Shown here in pieces: positions 16,710 to 25,221 of a stretch of DNA of 64,000 nt. A program made the translations under genes and the position numbers. The notes beneath the pieces were generated by a model, which searched no databases, was not told the DNA's origin, and was given only the letters and a program-made list of their open reading frames with translations. Location: contig JBCCXD010000002.1 in NCBI GenBank assembly GCA_039192165.1, positions 62,001 through 126,000 of the forward strand, read 5' to 3'. The DNA is from Dinoroseobacter sp039192165 (lineage in GTDB: Bacteria > Pseudomonadota > Alphaproteobacteria > Rhodobacterales > Rhodobacteraceae). Each line of letters opens with the position of its first letter. Within the stretch, counting starts at the first letter, position 1.

Positions 16710-17414
16710 TCAGACGGCATGTTTGGGACCTATCCGTGCATCAACCAGCCTTCGCACCCGTGTCAGCGTCGCCGGAGCATTGTCGGTTGTCAGCCTGTGG
16801 GCCGCCTCCGCCAGCGCAGCGTCGGAGGAAGACACCGCAAGCGCATGAAGGAACTGCGCGGTATACGCCTGTGCGACCGGATCATCGTCAGATGTCAGGA
16901 GGCTGCGGACATGGGCGAGGTCATCCTGCAAAGCAAGGCTGTCGGGGGTCACCTCCGCCTCCGGAACAGACCGGGGCCCGCTGCGCATCGCCTGATCCGG
17001 CAGATGCGCGAGCAGGGCCTGTTGGAACTCTGCCAGTCGCGTGAGGGGTTTGGCCAGGAATCCATCCGCACCAGCTGCAATCGCAGCTTCTTCTCCTTCC
17101 AGCGCGCCGGAAAACCCCAGAATAGCCGGAAGGCGCGGGATGCTGGTTGCGAGTTCTTCGATAAGATCAACGCCAGCCCCATCGGGCAATCCCAGATCAA
17201 TTATGGCGGCTGTCGGTCGATAGGTCTTCAGGTGCCTGCGCGCGGACCTCAGGCAATCGGCGCGTCGCAGGCGCGCACCGGAGCGCAGGCACAGCAGGCG
17301 CATACCCTCCGACGCATAGCGGCTGTCTTCCACAAGAAGGATCGTCACCCCCAGCAGCGGGCGCGCCGTGGTGGGGCGCACATGCAGAGCAAGTGGATCG
17401 GGCGCATCGTCCAT
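16710..17414 (-). CDS. Response regulator receiver protein
   Basis: A 234-residue protein whose first half is a CheY-like receiver: acidic pocket ILLVEDS, phosphoacceptor Asp in AAIIDLGLPDG, GFSG for the Thr/Ser switch position and Lys in GFLAKPL. The rest (about residues 150-234) is helical and contains ALAEAAHRLTTDN, which could be an Hpt-like or dimerisation module, but I do not see a clear phospho-His motif. No histidine kinase is adjacent. The output is unknown. Confidence 0.82.
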   Translation of the reverse strand: MDDAPDPLALHVRPTTARPLLGVTILLVEDSRYASEGMRLLCLRSGARLRRADCLRSARRHLKTYRPTAAIIDLGLPDGAGVDLIEELATSIPRLPAILGFSGALEGEEAAIAAGADGFLAKPLTRLAEFQQALLAHLPDQAMRSGPRSVPEAEVTPDSLALQDDLAHVRSLLTSDDDPVAQAYTAQFLHALAVSSSDAALAEAAHRLTTDNAPATLTRVRRLVDARIGPKHAV

Positions 17415-17568
17415 GATACGGGGTCCTTTTTTCAGTCACGGCAGAGTTGCTTGGAATTGATGAACAGCGGGTAAACGCCACAGGGCAGGGTCCGTTCCGG
17501 CGCTTGCCTGCATCTGGTCAAACGGTCATAACCTCGGGCGAAAACCGAAGCACTGCAGGAGAATTCCT

Positions 17569-17973
17569 ATGATTGGCCGCCTGAACCATGTTGCCATTGC
17601 TGTCCCGGATCTGGAGGCCGCGTCCAAGCAATATGCGAACACGCTGGGTGCCAAGGTCGGCGCGCCTCAGGACGAGCCGGACCACGGGGTGACGGTGGTG
17701 TTCATCGAGTTACCGAACACTAAGGTTGAGCTTCTCTATCCATTGGGTGAGGACTCTCCCATCGCCGGGTTCCTCGATAAGAACCCGTCGGGCGGTATTC
17801 ACCACATCTGCTACGAAGTGGACGATATTCTGGCGGCTCGGGACAAGTTGAAAGCCGGAGGCGCGCGGGTGCTGGGCACCGGAGAGCCCAAGATAGGAGC
17901 TCACGGCAAGCCGGTTCTTTTCCTGCATCCCAAGGACTTCAATGGTACGCTGGTCGAGCTTGAGGAGGTGTAG
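17569..17973 (+). CDS. mce: Methylmalonyl-CoA epimerase
   Basis: A 134-residue vicinal oxygen chelate protein that interconverts (2R)- and (2S)-methylmalonyl-CoA. The metal ligands sit in LNHVAIAVPDLEAA (His), GIHHICYEVDD (His) and NGTLVELEEV (Glu), and the length is typical. AGGAG lies 8 bases upstream of the ATG. Together with meaB at 51554 it indicates a methylmalonyl-CoA mutase route, as in propionate assimilation or the ethylmalonyl-CoA pathway. It is followed after 5 bp by the DUF1467 gene. Confidence 0.95.
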   Translation: MIGRLNHVAIAVPDLEAASKQYANTLGAKVGAPQDEPDHGVTVVFIELPNTKVELLYPLGEDSPIAGFLDKNPSGGIHHICYEVDDILAARDKLKAGGARVLGTGEPKIGAHGKPVLFLHPKDFNGTLVELEEV

Positions 17974-17978
17974 GAGAC

Positions 17979-18266
17979 ATGCAGATTACGTCCGCACTCG
18001 TTCTGTTGGCGGTGCTGTGGTTCATGACCCTGTTCATTGTCCTGCCGATCCGTATGGAGACTCAGGGTGACACAGGTAAAGTCACCCTTGGGACGCCATC
18101 CGGAGCGCCCAGCAAAATCGACATGAAGCGCAAGATCAAAATCACATCAATCGTTGCCTTTGCGCTTTGGGTGCCGCTTTGCGCCATTATTCTTTCGGGA
18201 ATTATCACCGTGGATGACTTTGATTTGTTCTACCGGTTCGGTGGCGGGCTGGCGCCTCTGGAGTAA
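17979..18266 (+). CDS. DUF1467 family membrane protein
   Basis: A 95-residue protein with two membrane segments, near residues 4-24 (LVLLAVLWFMTLFIVLPI) and 53-75, separated by a polar loop with the family motif LPIRMETQGD and a KRKIKITSIVAFALWVPL block. DUF1467 members often follow mce in alphaproteobacteria, as here, and are uncharacterised. GGAGGTGTAGGAGAC immediately before the start gives a good ribosome site overlapping the mce stop. Confidence 0.88.
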   Translation: MQITSALVLLAVLWFMTLFIVLPIRMETQGDTGKVTLGTPSGAPSKIDMKRKIKITSIVAFALWVPLCAIILSGIITVDDFDLFYRFGGGLAPLE

Positions 18267-18285
18267 GGGAAAAGCGCCGCGCGCG

Positions 18286-18984
18286 TCAGGCGACCTGTTC
18301 AGATGAAACCGCATGATAAAGATGTGTAAATGTGGCCGCGCCTAGTACCGGGACCAGCAGGTTGATCACCGGAATGGTGAGCGGTACGGCCATCAGAATG
18401 CCCGCTGCCCAGATCGTTACCATGTGCTTTTTGCGCATGCGCGCGGCACCTTCGCGGCCAAGGCGTCGCATGGCTGTGACCTGGAAATATTCTCTTCCCA
18501 GCAGAAAGCCGTTTATAGCCCAGAAAATGAAAGGTGCGAAAGGCGCAAAGATCACATACAGGATCAGCGCTGCCAGGTTTGCGACAATGATGACACCCAG
18601 GAATGACACGGTATCCCGAAGCCCGTCCATGAAGGGAGTGCGCGGCGCTGCAGGCAAGTGCGGGTAGTACCGGGCCTCCACCGCGTCGGCGATGTCTTCA
18701 AGAAAGAGGGACGTAAATGCTGACGCGACTGGTACCATCAGAAATACTGACAGGATCATCATCGTGGCGATCCCCAGGCCCGAGGCCACATCATCCGCCC
18801 AGCCAATATCTCCGATCCAAGGCAGGGTTACAGTTTCCGGAACAAGCCAGCCCAGAAGAAGCGAAAACGCCCAGGTTGCACCCACCAGAAGCGCGATCGT
18901 GGCGCCAATTCCGATCAACAAAACACGTCTGAACGCACCGTCTGGCAACTGAGCCAAGGCACGCAAAAAGCAGGTGAAAATCAT
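18286..18984 (-). CDS. EI24 domain (CysZ-like) membrane protein
   Basis: A 232-residue polytopic membrane protein of the EI24/CysZ family. Features are an N-terminal reentrant-like hydrophobic block, the conserved SAFTSLFLEDIADAVEARYYP segment with the Phe-Leu-Glu-Asp core, and GREYFQVTAMRRLGREGA near the C-terminus. CysZ imports sulfate; many alphaproteobacterial members are annotated only as EI24 proteins, and no sulfur gene is adjacent. Its start overlaps the upstream nitroreductase stop by 4 bases, so the two are cotranslated. Confidence 0.85.
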   Translation of the reverse strand: MIFTCFLRALAQLPDGAFRRVLLIGIGATIALLVGATWAFSLLLGWLVPETVTLPWIGDIGWADDVASGLGIATMMILSVFLMVPVASAFTSLFLEDIADAVEARYYPHLPAAPRTPFMDGLRDTVSFLGVIIVANLAALILYVIFAPFAPFIFWAINGFLLGREYFQVTAMRRLGREGAARMRKKHMVTIWAAGILMAVPLTIPVINLLVPVLGAATFTHLYHAVSSEQVA

Positions 18985-19574
18985 TCAGTGACCCATTGGG
19001 TGATCGCCGTCATATCCGGTCGCGGCCGTTCTGGCGGAACGGCGCTTTCAGTTCCGATATGCAGGAAACCGGCTATGGTCTCGGTTTCAGTCAACCCAAG
19101 GGCCTCAGCACCTAATTTGGCGTCATGTGCGGCAAAGCCGGTCAGCCAGTTGGCGCCCCAGCCCGCTGCGAGTGCGGCGTTCAGGAAAGCCAGACAGACC
19201 GCTCCGGCGGAGTGTTGTTGCTCGATCTCCGGGATCTTGTCAGAAGGCTTCGGCGAAGCGACAACCGCCACCACGCACCCGGCTTGGTCGAAACTGGCGC
19301 GCGCTTTGGCAGTCTTTTCGGGATCGAGCCCCAGTTCCTTGCCACGTGCCTCGGCCATGGCGGCCAGTCGAGGCAGGGCGCCGCCACTCAGCACGATAAA
19401 CCGCCAGGGTTCCAGCTTTCCATGATCCGGGGTCCGCGCCGCGAGTTCCAGGATGGGCTCCAGATCTGCACGATCCGGGTAGGGCGCGCGCAGTGTCTTG
19501 GCGGGGCGGGACCGGCGGGCACGAAGAAACTCTAGCACCTGCGGTTGAAGAGAGAGCGGTTTGATGTCGGTCAT
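18981..19574 (-). CDS. Nitroreductase family protein (YdjA-like)
   Basis: A 197-residue FMN-dependent oxidoreductase of the small nitroreductase type. The FMN-phosphate-binding start RRSRPAKTLRAP, the AARTPDHGKLEPWRF motif, AFLNAALAAGWGANWLTG and the C-terminal GFLHIGT are all visible. The TPDHGKLEPWRF version is typical of YdjA homologues, whose physiological substrate is unknown. It forms a two-gene unit with the EI24 protein. Confidence 0.9.
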   Translation of the reverse strand: MTDIKPLSLQPQVLEFLRARRSRPAKTLRAPYPDRADLEPILELAARTPDHGKLEPWRFIVLSGGALPRLAAMAEARGKELGLDPEKTAKARASFDQAGCVVAVVASPKPSDKIPEIEQQHSAGAVCLAFLNAALAAGWGANWLTGFAAHDAKLGAEALGLTETETIAGFLHIGTESAVPPERPRPDMTAITQWVTE

Positions 19575-19655
19575 GCGTAAGGCCTTCGGCGGAGTGTCCT
19601 TAGCCTCTTACGTCGGTGTTTTACGGGGCGGCTTCAAGGCCAAATGCGCAGCCGG

Positions 19656-19907
19656 TTACTCCGCTGCCGGTGCATTATCACGCCGCAGGCGATACACCCC
19701 CTCCGGCAAATCGAGCGCTGCAGCAAGATCGTTAAGCTGAGAAATTGACATCGTAATTCTCATGACCCGATCCGTCCGCGGATCTACTTGCTCAAGGGTC
19801 ACGCATTCCTCGAAGGCGTTGATAACAACGTCTTCTTCAAGACGCGCTGCGCCTTCATCAACCAGTGTTACCACGGTCGAATCGAACTCGTGCTCGATCG
19901 TGAACAT
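19656..19907 (-). CDS. Conserved hypothetical protein
   Basis: An 83-residue acidic protein beginning MFTIEHEFDSTVVTLVDEG with a predicted beta-rich N-terminal half and a short helix (ISQLNDLAAALDLPEGVYRL). No motif allows a functional call. It is 9 bp downstream of the DCC-family gene on the same strand and may be cotranscribed. I have the impression of a widespread Rhodobacteraceae family but cannot name it. Confidence 0.7.
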   Translation of the reverse strand: MFTIEHEFDSTVVTLVDEGAARLEEDVVINAFEECVTLEQVDPRTDRVMRITMSISQLNDLAAALDLPEGVYRLRRDNAPAAE

Positions 19908-19916
19908 AAGTTGACA

Positions 19917-20345
19917 TTACGAAGATTGACGCTTTTTTCCAGTTTTTTCTGCACCTGCAAAACGAACGCGGTGCCAGCGGTACAATAATGGCGCAAGGAT
20001 GTAGTCATAAGTGGCCGCAGCCAACGGACGCACCACAGGCCATCCTGTGACTTTCGCAAGCCAAGTATAGCGCGGCATCTGCGCCCATAGAACACGGAAG
20101 GCCGGCAACCCGGAAAAGACCGTATCGCCCTGTCGGACGTGAAGCCGGCGCGCGGCTTGATCTTCCGATACGCCCCAGGCTGAAAGGTCTGTGGCGCCAA
20201 GATCTTCGAACCGCAGGGTCAATGCTTCTTTCTCTGCATAGCGGGCATAGTGTTTGATCTCAGCATTACAGACCGGGCACGCAGCGTTGAACAGAACGGA
20301 AGTATCTTCGGTGGTAGAGTCAGTGTTTGCCATGCGCAGCGACAT
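19917..20345 (-). CDS. Thiol-disulfide oxidoreductase DCC family protein (DUF393)
   Basis: A 142-residue DUF393 protein. The family motif, normally DGDCPxC, reads FNAACPVCNAEIKHYAR near residue 20, keeping the Cys-Pro-Val-Cys pair but replacing the leading Asp-Gly-Asp/Asp-Cys-Cys. LHVRQGDTVFSGLPAFRVLW and the C-terminal YDYILAPLLYRWHRVR are typical. Members are predicted thioredoxin-like redox proteins without known partners. MANTDST (20333) is an alternative start; the one chosen has AAGAGAG upstream. Confidence 0.88.
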   Translation of the reverse strand: MSLRMANTDSTTEDTSVLFNAACPVCNAEIKHYARYAEKEALTLRFEDLGATDLSAWGVSEDQAARRLHVRQGDTVFSGLPAFRVLWAQMPRYTWLAKVTGWPVVRPLAAATYDYILAPLLYRWHRVRFAGAEKTGKKRQSS

Positions 20346-20442
20346 AAGGCTCTCTTACACTCCGCCAAGACCCTTGCCTGTGGTGTATCCGCACGTGCAG
20401 TCTTATGTCCTAAGTATATGTTGACCTATTCCTGAGTGGGCC

Positions 20443-21177
20443 ATGACCGGAGCCAGACTTCTGAGTGCAATCGTCGTAGCGGTCACACTAGCCGGCTGCA
20501 CAGTGGCGCCGTCTCCGGGTCCGGCACCTGTCTCTGCGCCTGCGCAGCCCCAGGAACCTCGTGTGTCGTCCGAGCAGGCAGTTTCGAATTTCCAAACTGT
20601 GGCGTCGAGGGTTGAACCGGTCGCGGAACGCATGTGCCGTGCGCAGACGGAGGGTGTGAACTGCGATTTCCGAATTCTGGTGGACACCCGCGAGGGTCAA
20701 CCGGTCAACGCGTTTCATACCCTGTCGCAGGACGGCCAACCGCTCATCGTCTTCACCGTGGCTCTTATTGCAGATGCGCGAAACCAAGACGAAATAGCTT
20801 TTGTAATGGGCCATGAGGCCGCTCACCATATTGCGGGGCATCTGGCAGAAATGCAGCAGGAGGCCGAGCTTGGTGAAATCGCAGGCAGTCTTTTAGCGTC
20901 GGTCCTCGCCTCGGGCGCCAGTGATGCTGCGCGGGGCGAGATTATCCAACAAGCTGCGCAGGCAGGCGCCTTTGTCGGGTCGCGTACCTACTCGAAGGAT
21001 AGAGAACTGGAAGCCGATGCTTTGGGTACAGTGATTGCTGCGCGCGCGGGATATGATCCCCTGCGAGGAGCTGCGTTTTTTTCGCGGCTTCCAGACCCAG
21101 GTGACCGTTTTTTAGGCTCGCACCCGCCAAACTCCGACCGGGTTCGCGTTGTGCGTGAGGTTGCAGCCGGTCTTTGA
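20443..21177 (+). CDS. M48 family metalloprotease lipoprotein
   Basis: A 244-residue lipoprotein with a signal peptide ending in the lipobox LAGC (Cys 19), a Pro/Ala-rich linker, and a peptidase domain with the zinc motif HEAAHH (residues 124-129) and the third-ligand region SKDRELEADALGTVIAARAGYD. FLGSHPPNSDRVRVVRE closes the domain. It resembles periplasmic BepA/LoiP-type proteases used in outer membrane quality control, but it lacks the TPR part of BepA. Processing would need Lgt, encoded at 717. Confidence 0.92.
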   Translation: MTGARLLSAIVVAVTLAGCTVAPSPGPAPVSAPAQPQEPRVSSEQAVSNFQTVASRVEPVAERMCRAQTEGVNCDFRILVDTREGQPVNAFHTLSQDGQPLIVFTVALIADARNQDEIAFVMGHEAAHHIAGHLAEMQQEAELGEIAGSLLASVLASGASDAARGEIIQQAAQAGAFVGSRTYSKDRELEADALGTVIAARAGYDPLRGAAFFSRLPDPGDRFLGSHPPNSDRVRVVREVAAGL

Positions 21178-21252
21178 GAGGTCCTTGATCTGGCGCAAGG
21201 ACTCACTTTGCAGCTCTCTTACTCTTGGTTTTGAGTACACAGGAGAGATGCG

Positions 21253-21513
21253 ATGCAGAATGCAAAAACACTCGCCAAACACGCGGCCTTGGTGGATGCC
21301 ATGGCGGAACACCTTGGTGTGGATCTCGAAGAGCACGTGATGCGCGGCTTGGTAGAGCCAGAGTTGATCCCCGATCTCGTTTTACGATGCACGAAATGCT
21401 CCGATCCGGAGCGCTGCGCGCGCCTTATGGCGACAGCTGAGCGGCTTGGTGCGGCGCCTGCCTTTTGCTTAAACCGCAAGACCCTAGAGGAAATCGCGGA
21501 CCAGTCGCGCTAG
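21253..21513 (+). CDS. DUF6455 family protein
   Basis: An 86-residue protein with four cysteines arranged C-x2-C-x5-C and, about 18 residues later, a Cys-Leu-Asn (LRCTKCSDPERCARL ... PAFCLNRKT). This pattern suggests a metal or Fe-S site, but no ligand has been shown that I know of. The start at 21253 follows AGGAGAGATGCG. A paralogue with the same Cys pattern follows at 21591. Confidence 0.75.
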   Translation: MQNAKTLAKHAALVDAMAEHLGVDLEEHVMRGLVEPELIPDLVLRCTKCSDPERCARLMATAERLGAAPAFCLNRKTLEEIADQSR

Positions 21514-21590
21514 AGACCCAGGTTGACCCATATCAAGGCGCTCTCTTCAGTTTTGCTTCAAAAGCAGGGTCAGCGCCGAGGGAGACTGCC

Positions 21591-21914
21591 ATGCCGAAAG
21601 CAATTTCTACACAGGCCTCGCCCTGTCCAGCAAAGCTTGGCAAAGAGGTGGATCATATCTGGCTCATACAACGCATGGCAAAAACAGCGCAGGTGGATCT
21701 GGTCGCGGCGTTTGAAGCTGGCGATCTATTGTCTGAAGACTGGGCGGCGATGATCGAGCGGTGCCGAGGCTGCGCGTGGGCCGAAGGATGCAGTGAGTGG
21801 CTATCAGTCCCGGGTCAAACCGCTGATGTGCCGCCCGAAGCGTGCCTGAACCGCGCACGGATGGCTGCATTACGCGCAGTAGCTGATCTGGGCGAGAACA
21901 CGTCAGCCGCCTGA
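21591..21914 (+). CDS. DUF6455 family protein, second paralogue
   Basis: A 107-residue paralogue of the preceding gene with the same Cys layout (IERCRGCAWAEGCSEWL ... PPEACLNRARM). The middle part is only weakly similar, so the duplication is old. I chose the ATG at 21591, which has GGGAG upstream; the frame is open further upstream across the previous gene's end. Its last 12 bases overlap the convergent cutA gene. Confidence 0.72.
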   Translation: MPKAISTQASPCPAKLGKEVDHIWLIQRMAKTAQVDLVAAFEAGDLLSEDWAAMIERCRGCAWAEGCSEWLSVPGQTADVPPEACLNRARMAALRAVADLGENTSAA

Positions 21915-22220
21915 ACCGATTTCCTGGGCAATCCACTCTTTCACCTGATCCGGGGCGTCGTCCGAGAACCATGTGATCGCAGGGAGCTCGTAGGGGTGCC
22001 GGGTCTGGATCAGCGAAACAAGTTGCGCGCGGCACTCTTCGGTACTTTTAAGGATCAAAAGCGCTTCCTTTTCGTGGTTGAGATTGCCCTCCCACCAAAA
22101 GTGGCTTTCCACACCCGGCAGGATATTCGCGCACGCAACCAGTCTCGCCTCAAGCGCGGCCCGTGCCAGCATGCGGGCCGTGTCCATATCAGGGCAGGTC
22201 ACGGAAACGGAAAGGGGCAT
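21903..22220 (-). CDS. cutA: Divalent cation tolerance protein CutA
   Basis: A 105-residue trimeric signalling-type protein (CutA1) with the motifs LVACANILPGVESHFWWEG, EALLILKSTEE and RHPYELPAI, all typical. CutA was linked to copper tolerance in E. coli and its exact role is unresolved. It overlaps the end of the second DUF6455 gene by 12 bases, tail to tail. Confidence 0.95.
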   Translation of the reverse strand: MPLSVSVTCPDMDTARMLARAALEARLVACANILPGVESHFWWEGNLNHEKEALLILKSTEECRAQLVSLIQTRHPYELPAITWFSDDAPDQVKEWIAQEIGSGG

Positions 22221-22290
22221 TGCAAGTCCTCGCTTTGGCAGACCGGTTAAACGCGGTAGATTTGGCTCAGATTATGCGAAGGAGATTGCG

Positions 22291-22608
22291 ATGCGGTACG
22301 TTTTTTTTGGGGGTCTCATCTTGCTTGTCGGATGCTCTCAGGAGGCCGCGGAGCCTGCCTTTGAACTGCCGCCGGAAACGGATACGGACGAGGTTCTCCC
22401 ATTCTTCGGAGACGGGTATCCGATGCCTGGGGATCCGTGTCGCAGGATCGGCGAAAATGCCTACACCAACCAGTTCCTGGACGACGCGGCGGATTTCATA
22501 GGATGCCCGGATGATATGGAAACCCTCGAGGCGTTCGTTTCCGAAACGGGCGCTCTGCCCGTCGCCCGGACCCAGGGCACCGTTCTATTTTCGGTGCCGC
22601 GGCGCTGA
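22291..22608 (+). CDS. Small predicted lipoprotein
   Basis: A 105-residue protein with a short signal peptide and lipobox LVGC (Cys about 15). The mature part is acidic and contains two further cysteines in GDPCRRIGEN and DFIGCPDD, possibly disulfide-bonded, and a conserved-looking end (FVSETGALPVARTQGTVLFSVP). AAGGAG lies 7 bases before the ATG at 22291; a longer reading frame exists but starts inside cutA. Function unknown. Confidence 0.78.
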   Translation: MRYVFFGGLILLVGCSQEAAEPAFELPPETDTDEVLPFFGDGYPMPGDPCRRIGENAYTNQFLDDAADFIGCPDDMETLEAFVSETGALPVARTQGTVLFSVPRR

Positions 22609-22846
22609 TCCTCCGACGAGATGCGCATGTCGAACCCAAAGTTGTTCAAAAGATTGCGTGTTTTTTGGTTAGAGCCCGTATCATATCGACAGACTACGAT
22701 GCGGACGCCAAGGGCTTGCCACTCAGCTGGTTGGTCGAGCTGAAGACCGCCACCAAGCTGTCGCTGACCAGCGCACGGAGAGGACTGTTGTATCTCGATG
22801 TCAGCCTAGGAAATCAGGTTGCCTTGAAATTGCGACTCTTCACGGC

Positions 22847-24226
22847 TTATTCGACCTTTAAGACGCGGCCCCAAAGGTCATATTCGGATGCTTCGTCAAC
22901 CTCGACCTTCACGATCTGGCCAGGTTTCAGGGTCTCATGGCCTTGATCGATAAAGAGGTTTCCATCGATCTCGGGTGCATCAGCCTTGGTGCGGCAGGTG
23001 GCAGCATCGGCGTCGACCTCATCGACGATCACATCGATATGCTGGCCGACTTTTGCCGCAAGTTTATCCGCAGAGATCGCCTGAGCCTTCTCCATGAAGC
23101 GGTCCCAACGATCCTGTTTGATCTCTGGAGCGACATGACCTGGCAGGGTATTGGCGCGCGCGCCGGCGACGTTTTCGTATTGAAAGCAACCCACACGGTC
23201 GAGCTGAGCCTCATCGAGCCAGTCGAGAAGCGTTTGAAACTCAGCTTCAGTCTCGCCAGGGTAGCCGACAATAAAGGTAGAGCGTAGCGTGATCTCGGGC
23301 GAAATGCTGCGCCACTCGGCGATCCGGTCCAGTGTGCGTTCCGCGGCCGCCGGGCGGGCCATGCGCTTGAGCGTATCCGGGTGCGCATGCTGAAACGGAA
23401 TATCCAGATACGGCAGAACCAAACCTTCGTCCATGAGCGGGATCAAGTCTCGCACGTGCGGGTAGGGGTAAATATAGTGCAGACGTACCCATGCCCCGAG
23501 CCGGCCCAGATCGCGCGCAAGGTCAGTGATATGGGCGCGATGCCCGCGGTCTTCGGCATGTTTGATATCTGTGCCATATGCCGATGTGTCCTGGCTGATG
23601 ACCAGGAGCTCCCGCACGCCAGCTTCGACCAGCTTCTCGGCCTCGCGCAAGACCGCCGCCGCAGGTCGGCTCACCAGCCGCCCGCGCATATCGGGGATCA
23701 CGCAGAACTTGCACTTGTGGTTACATCCCTCCGAGATCTTCAGATAGCTGTAATGGCGTGGGGTCAGGCTGACATTCTGCGCAGGGATCAGGTCGACATA
23801 AGGGTCGGGCGCAGGCGGGACCGCTGAATGCACGGCGTCAAGCACCTGCTCATACTGATGAGGGCCCGTAACCGCCAATACACTGGGGTGGGCACCTGTG
23901 ATGTAATCGGGCTCAGCGCCCAGGCATCCGGTTACAATCACGCGGCCGTTTGCGTGTAGAGCTTCTCCGATTGCCTCAAGGCTCTCGGCCTTAGCACTGT
24001 CCAGAAACCCGCAGGTGTTAACGATCACTGCATCCGCCCCGCTGTAATCCGGGCTGATTGCGTACCCCTCGGCCCGCAGCCGGGTCAGAATGCGCTCACT
24101 GTCGACCAATGCCTTGGGACAGCCCAGAGACACCATCCCGATGCGAGGCTGCCCTGCGCGCGCGGGCTCTTCGATGCGCGCCGTGGGCGCGAGGTCAGGG
24201 CGCAGGTTCGGAGGGTTGATAGACAT
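22847..24226 (-). CDS. rimO: Ribosomal protein S12 methylthiotransferase RimO
   Basis: A 459-residue radical SAM enzyme that methylthiolates Asp 88 (E. coli numbering) of ribosomal protein S12. The N-terminal UPF0004 domain carries its three cluster cysteines in MVSLGCPKA, VNTCGFLD and VTGCLG; the radical SAM motif is GCNHKCKFCVIP; a TRAM domain forms the end (GQIVKVEVDEASEYDLWG). Length and the ASEYDLWGRV tail distinguish it from MiaB. The 240 bp between its stop and the lipoprotein gene hold nothing I can support. Confidence 0.96.
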   Translation of the reverse strand: MSINPPNLRPDLAPTARIEEPARAGQPRIGMVSLGCPKALVDSERILTRLRAEGYAISPDYSGADAVIVNTCGFLDSAKAESLEAIGEALHANGRVIVTGCLGAEPDYITGAHPSVLAVTGPHQYEQVLDAVHSAVPPAPDPYVDLIPAQNVSLTPRHYSYLKISEGCNHKCKFCVIPDMRGRLVSRPAAAVLREAEKLVEAGVRELLVISQDTSAYGTDIKHAEDRGHRAHITDLARDLGRLGAWVRLHYIYPYPHVRDLIPLMDEGLVLPYLDIPFQHAHPDTLKRMARPAAAERTLDRIAEWRSISPEITLRSTFIVGYPGETEAEFQTLLDWLDEAQLDRVGCFQYENVAGARANTLPGHVAPEIKQDRWDRFMEKAQAISADKLAAKVGQHIDVIVDEVDADAATCRTKADAPEIDGNLFIDQGHETLKPGQIVKVEVDEASEYDLWGRVLKVE

Positions 24227-24418
24227 GCCGAGGCTATACGTGCGAATCGAGACCTGCGAAACCCTAACGGCGCCTTAAGCCATCTCTGACGTCTCTGGGA
24301 GAGCCTGATTTTTAGTCCTATTTGTTCAAATTGTGACGTTTTCTGCCTTCTAAATGCCTTAAATTCGTCACTTTTGCCTTTTCGGAGAGGTTCATTTCTC
24401 TCATGGCCGCCAGAAATG

Positions 24419-24427
24419 TGGTATAAT
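24419..24427 (+). promoter_or_regulatory. Extended -10 promoter element of the VPLPA-CTERM gene
   Basis: TGG-TATAAT (24419-24427) is a consensus -10 hexamer with a TGn extension, 36 bases before the start codon. No good -35 lies at the expected distance. An imperfect inverted repeat GTGACG/CGTCAC (24333-24338 and 24366-24371) lies upstream and could be an operator. Confidence 0.5.
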
Positions 24428-24462
24428 CTTCTTGAGTGTTTTTGTGCGAGTGGAGAACTATT

Positions 24463-25170
24463 ATGAGATTTTTCGCCCTTTCAGCAGCTTGCAGCTTTTG
24501 CTTCCTGGCGGGAGCGGCGCATTCATCCCCAGTCACATTTGACTTTAACGAATTTAACAACGGGGATCTTGTTGCGACCATCAGCAAGGATGGAATAGGC
24601 GCAACAGTGTCCGCATCGAAAACCGGTTCACAAGTCGACACTGGCGCATCAGCCTGTGACACGACCCTCCCCTTCGATTCTGGCAAGTGCGACGACCCGG
24701 ATCTGGTCGCGGCAGGGAACAGCCAGTCTGAGGCTCTGGGTTCAGTTCTTGTGGTTCAGGAGTCGGGTACCGCGTCAGGGGACCCTCTGAACTTTGGTTT
24801 CTCGGACGATAACTTCAACGGCGGAACACTGACTTTTACTTTCGACACAATGGTCAAACTGCTTTCAGTTGACATTTTGGACATTGAAAGTGGTACCACG
24901 CTGTCCGTGACCATGGATGGGATAGCACTGACTGCAGGTGGCGCGGGCTCCGATGGTATCAGCGGAGACAGCCTTTTTGAGACCTTCTTACCAACAAATA
25001 TGGTCTTTGGGGACGCGCTGGTATTTACCGCGAATTCGTCCTACGGCATTGACAATTTGACAGTTCAAGCTGTTCCAGTTCCTGCTGCAATACCGCTCCT
25101 GCTGGCCAGTCTGGGCGGGTTTGGCGTGGTCCGCCGGTCTCAGCGCAGAAGAAAAACAAGCACCGCTTGA
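24463..25170 (+). CDS. VPLPA-CTERM sorting domain protein
   Basis: A 235-residue exported protein: signal peptide (ALSAACSFCFLAGAAHS), a beta-rich acidic body with repeated Asp/Gly/Ser loops (GGTLTFTFDTMVKLLSVDIL), and a C-terminal tripartite sorting signal made of PVPAAIPLLL, a hydrophobic helix and the basic tail RRSQRRRK. The VPLPA-CTERM signal is a relative of PEP-CTERM and is processed by an exosortase-like membrane enzyme, which is not encoded here. The protein is probably surface- or matrix-associated. A strong extended -10 lies upstream. Confidence 0.85.
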   Translation: MRFFALSAACSFCFLAGAAHSSPVTFDFNEFNNGDLVATISKDGIGATVSASKTGSQVDTGASACDTTLPFDSGKCDDPDLVAAGNSQSEALGSVLVVQESGTASGDPLNFGFSDDNFNGGTLTFTFDTMVKLLSVDILDIESGTTLSVTMDGIALTAGGAGSDGISGDSLFETFLPTNMVFGDALVFTANSSYGIDNLTVQAVPVPAAIPLLLASLGGFGVVRRSQRRRKTSTA

Positions 25171-25221
25171 GTCAGATAACAGGACGTACTAAAGCGCCCG
25201 GCTTTTGAACTCGCGTAGCGC

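Noticed and set aside
22665..22946. 93-codon plus-strand frame downstream of the small lipoprotein gene
   Set aside because: It overlaps the end of rimO and has no homology; I cannot support it.
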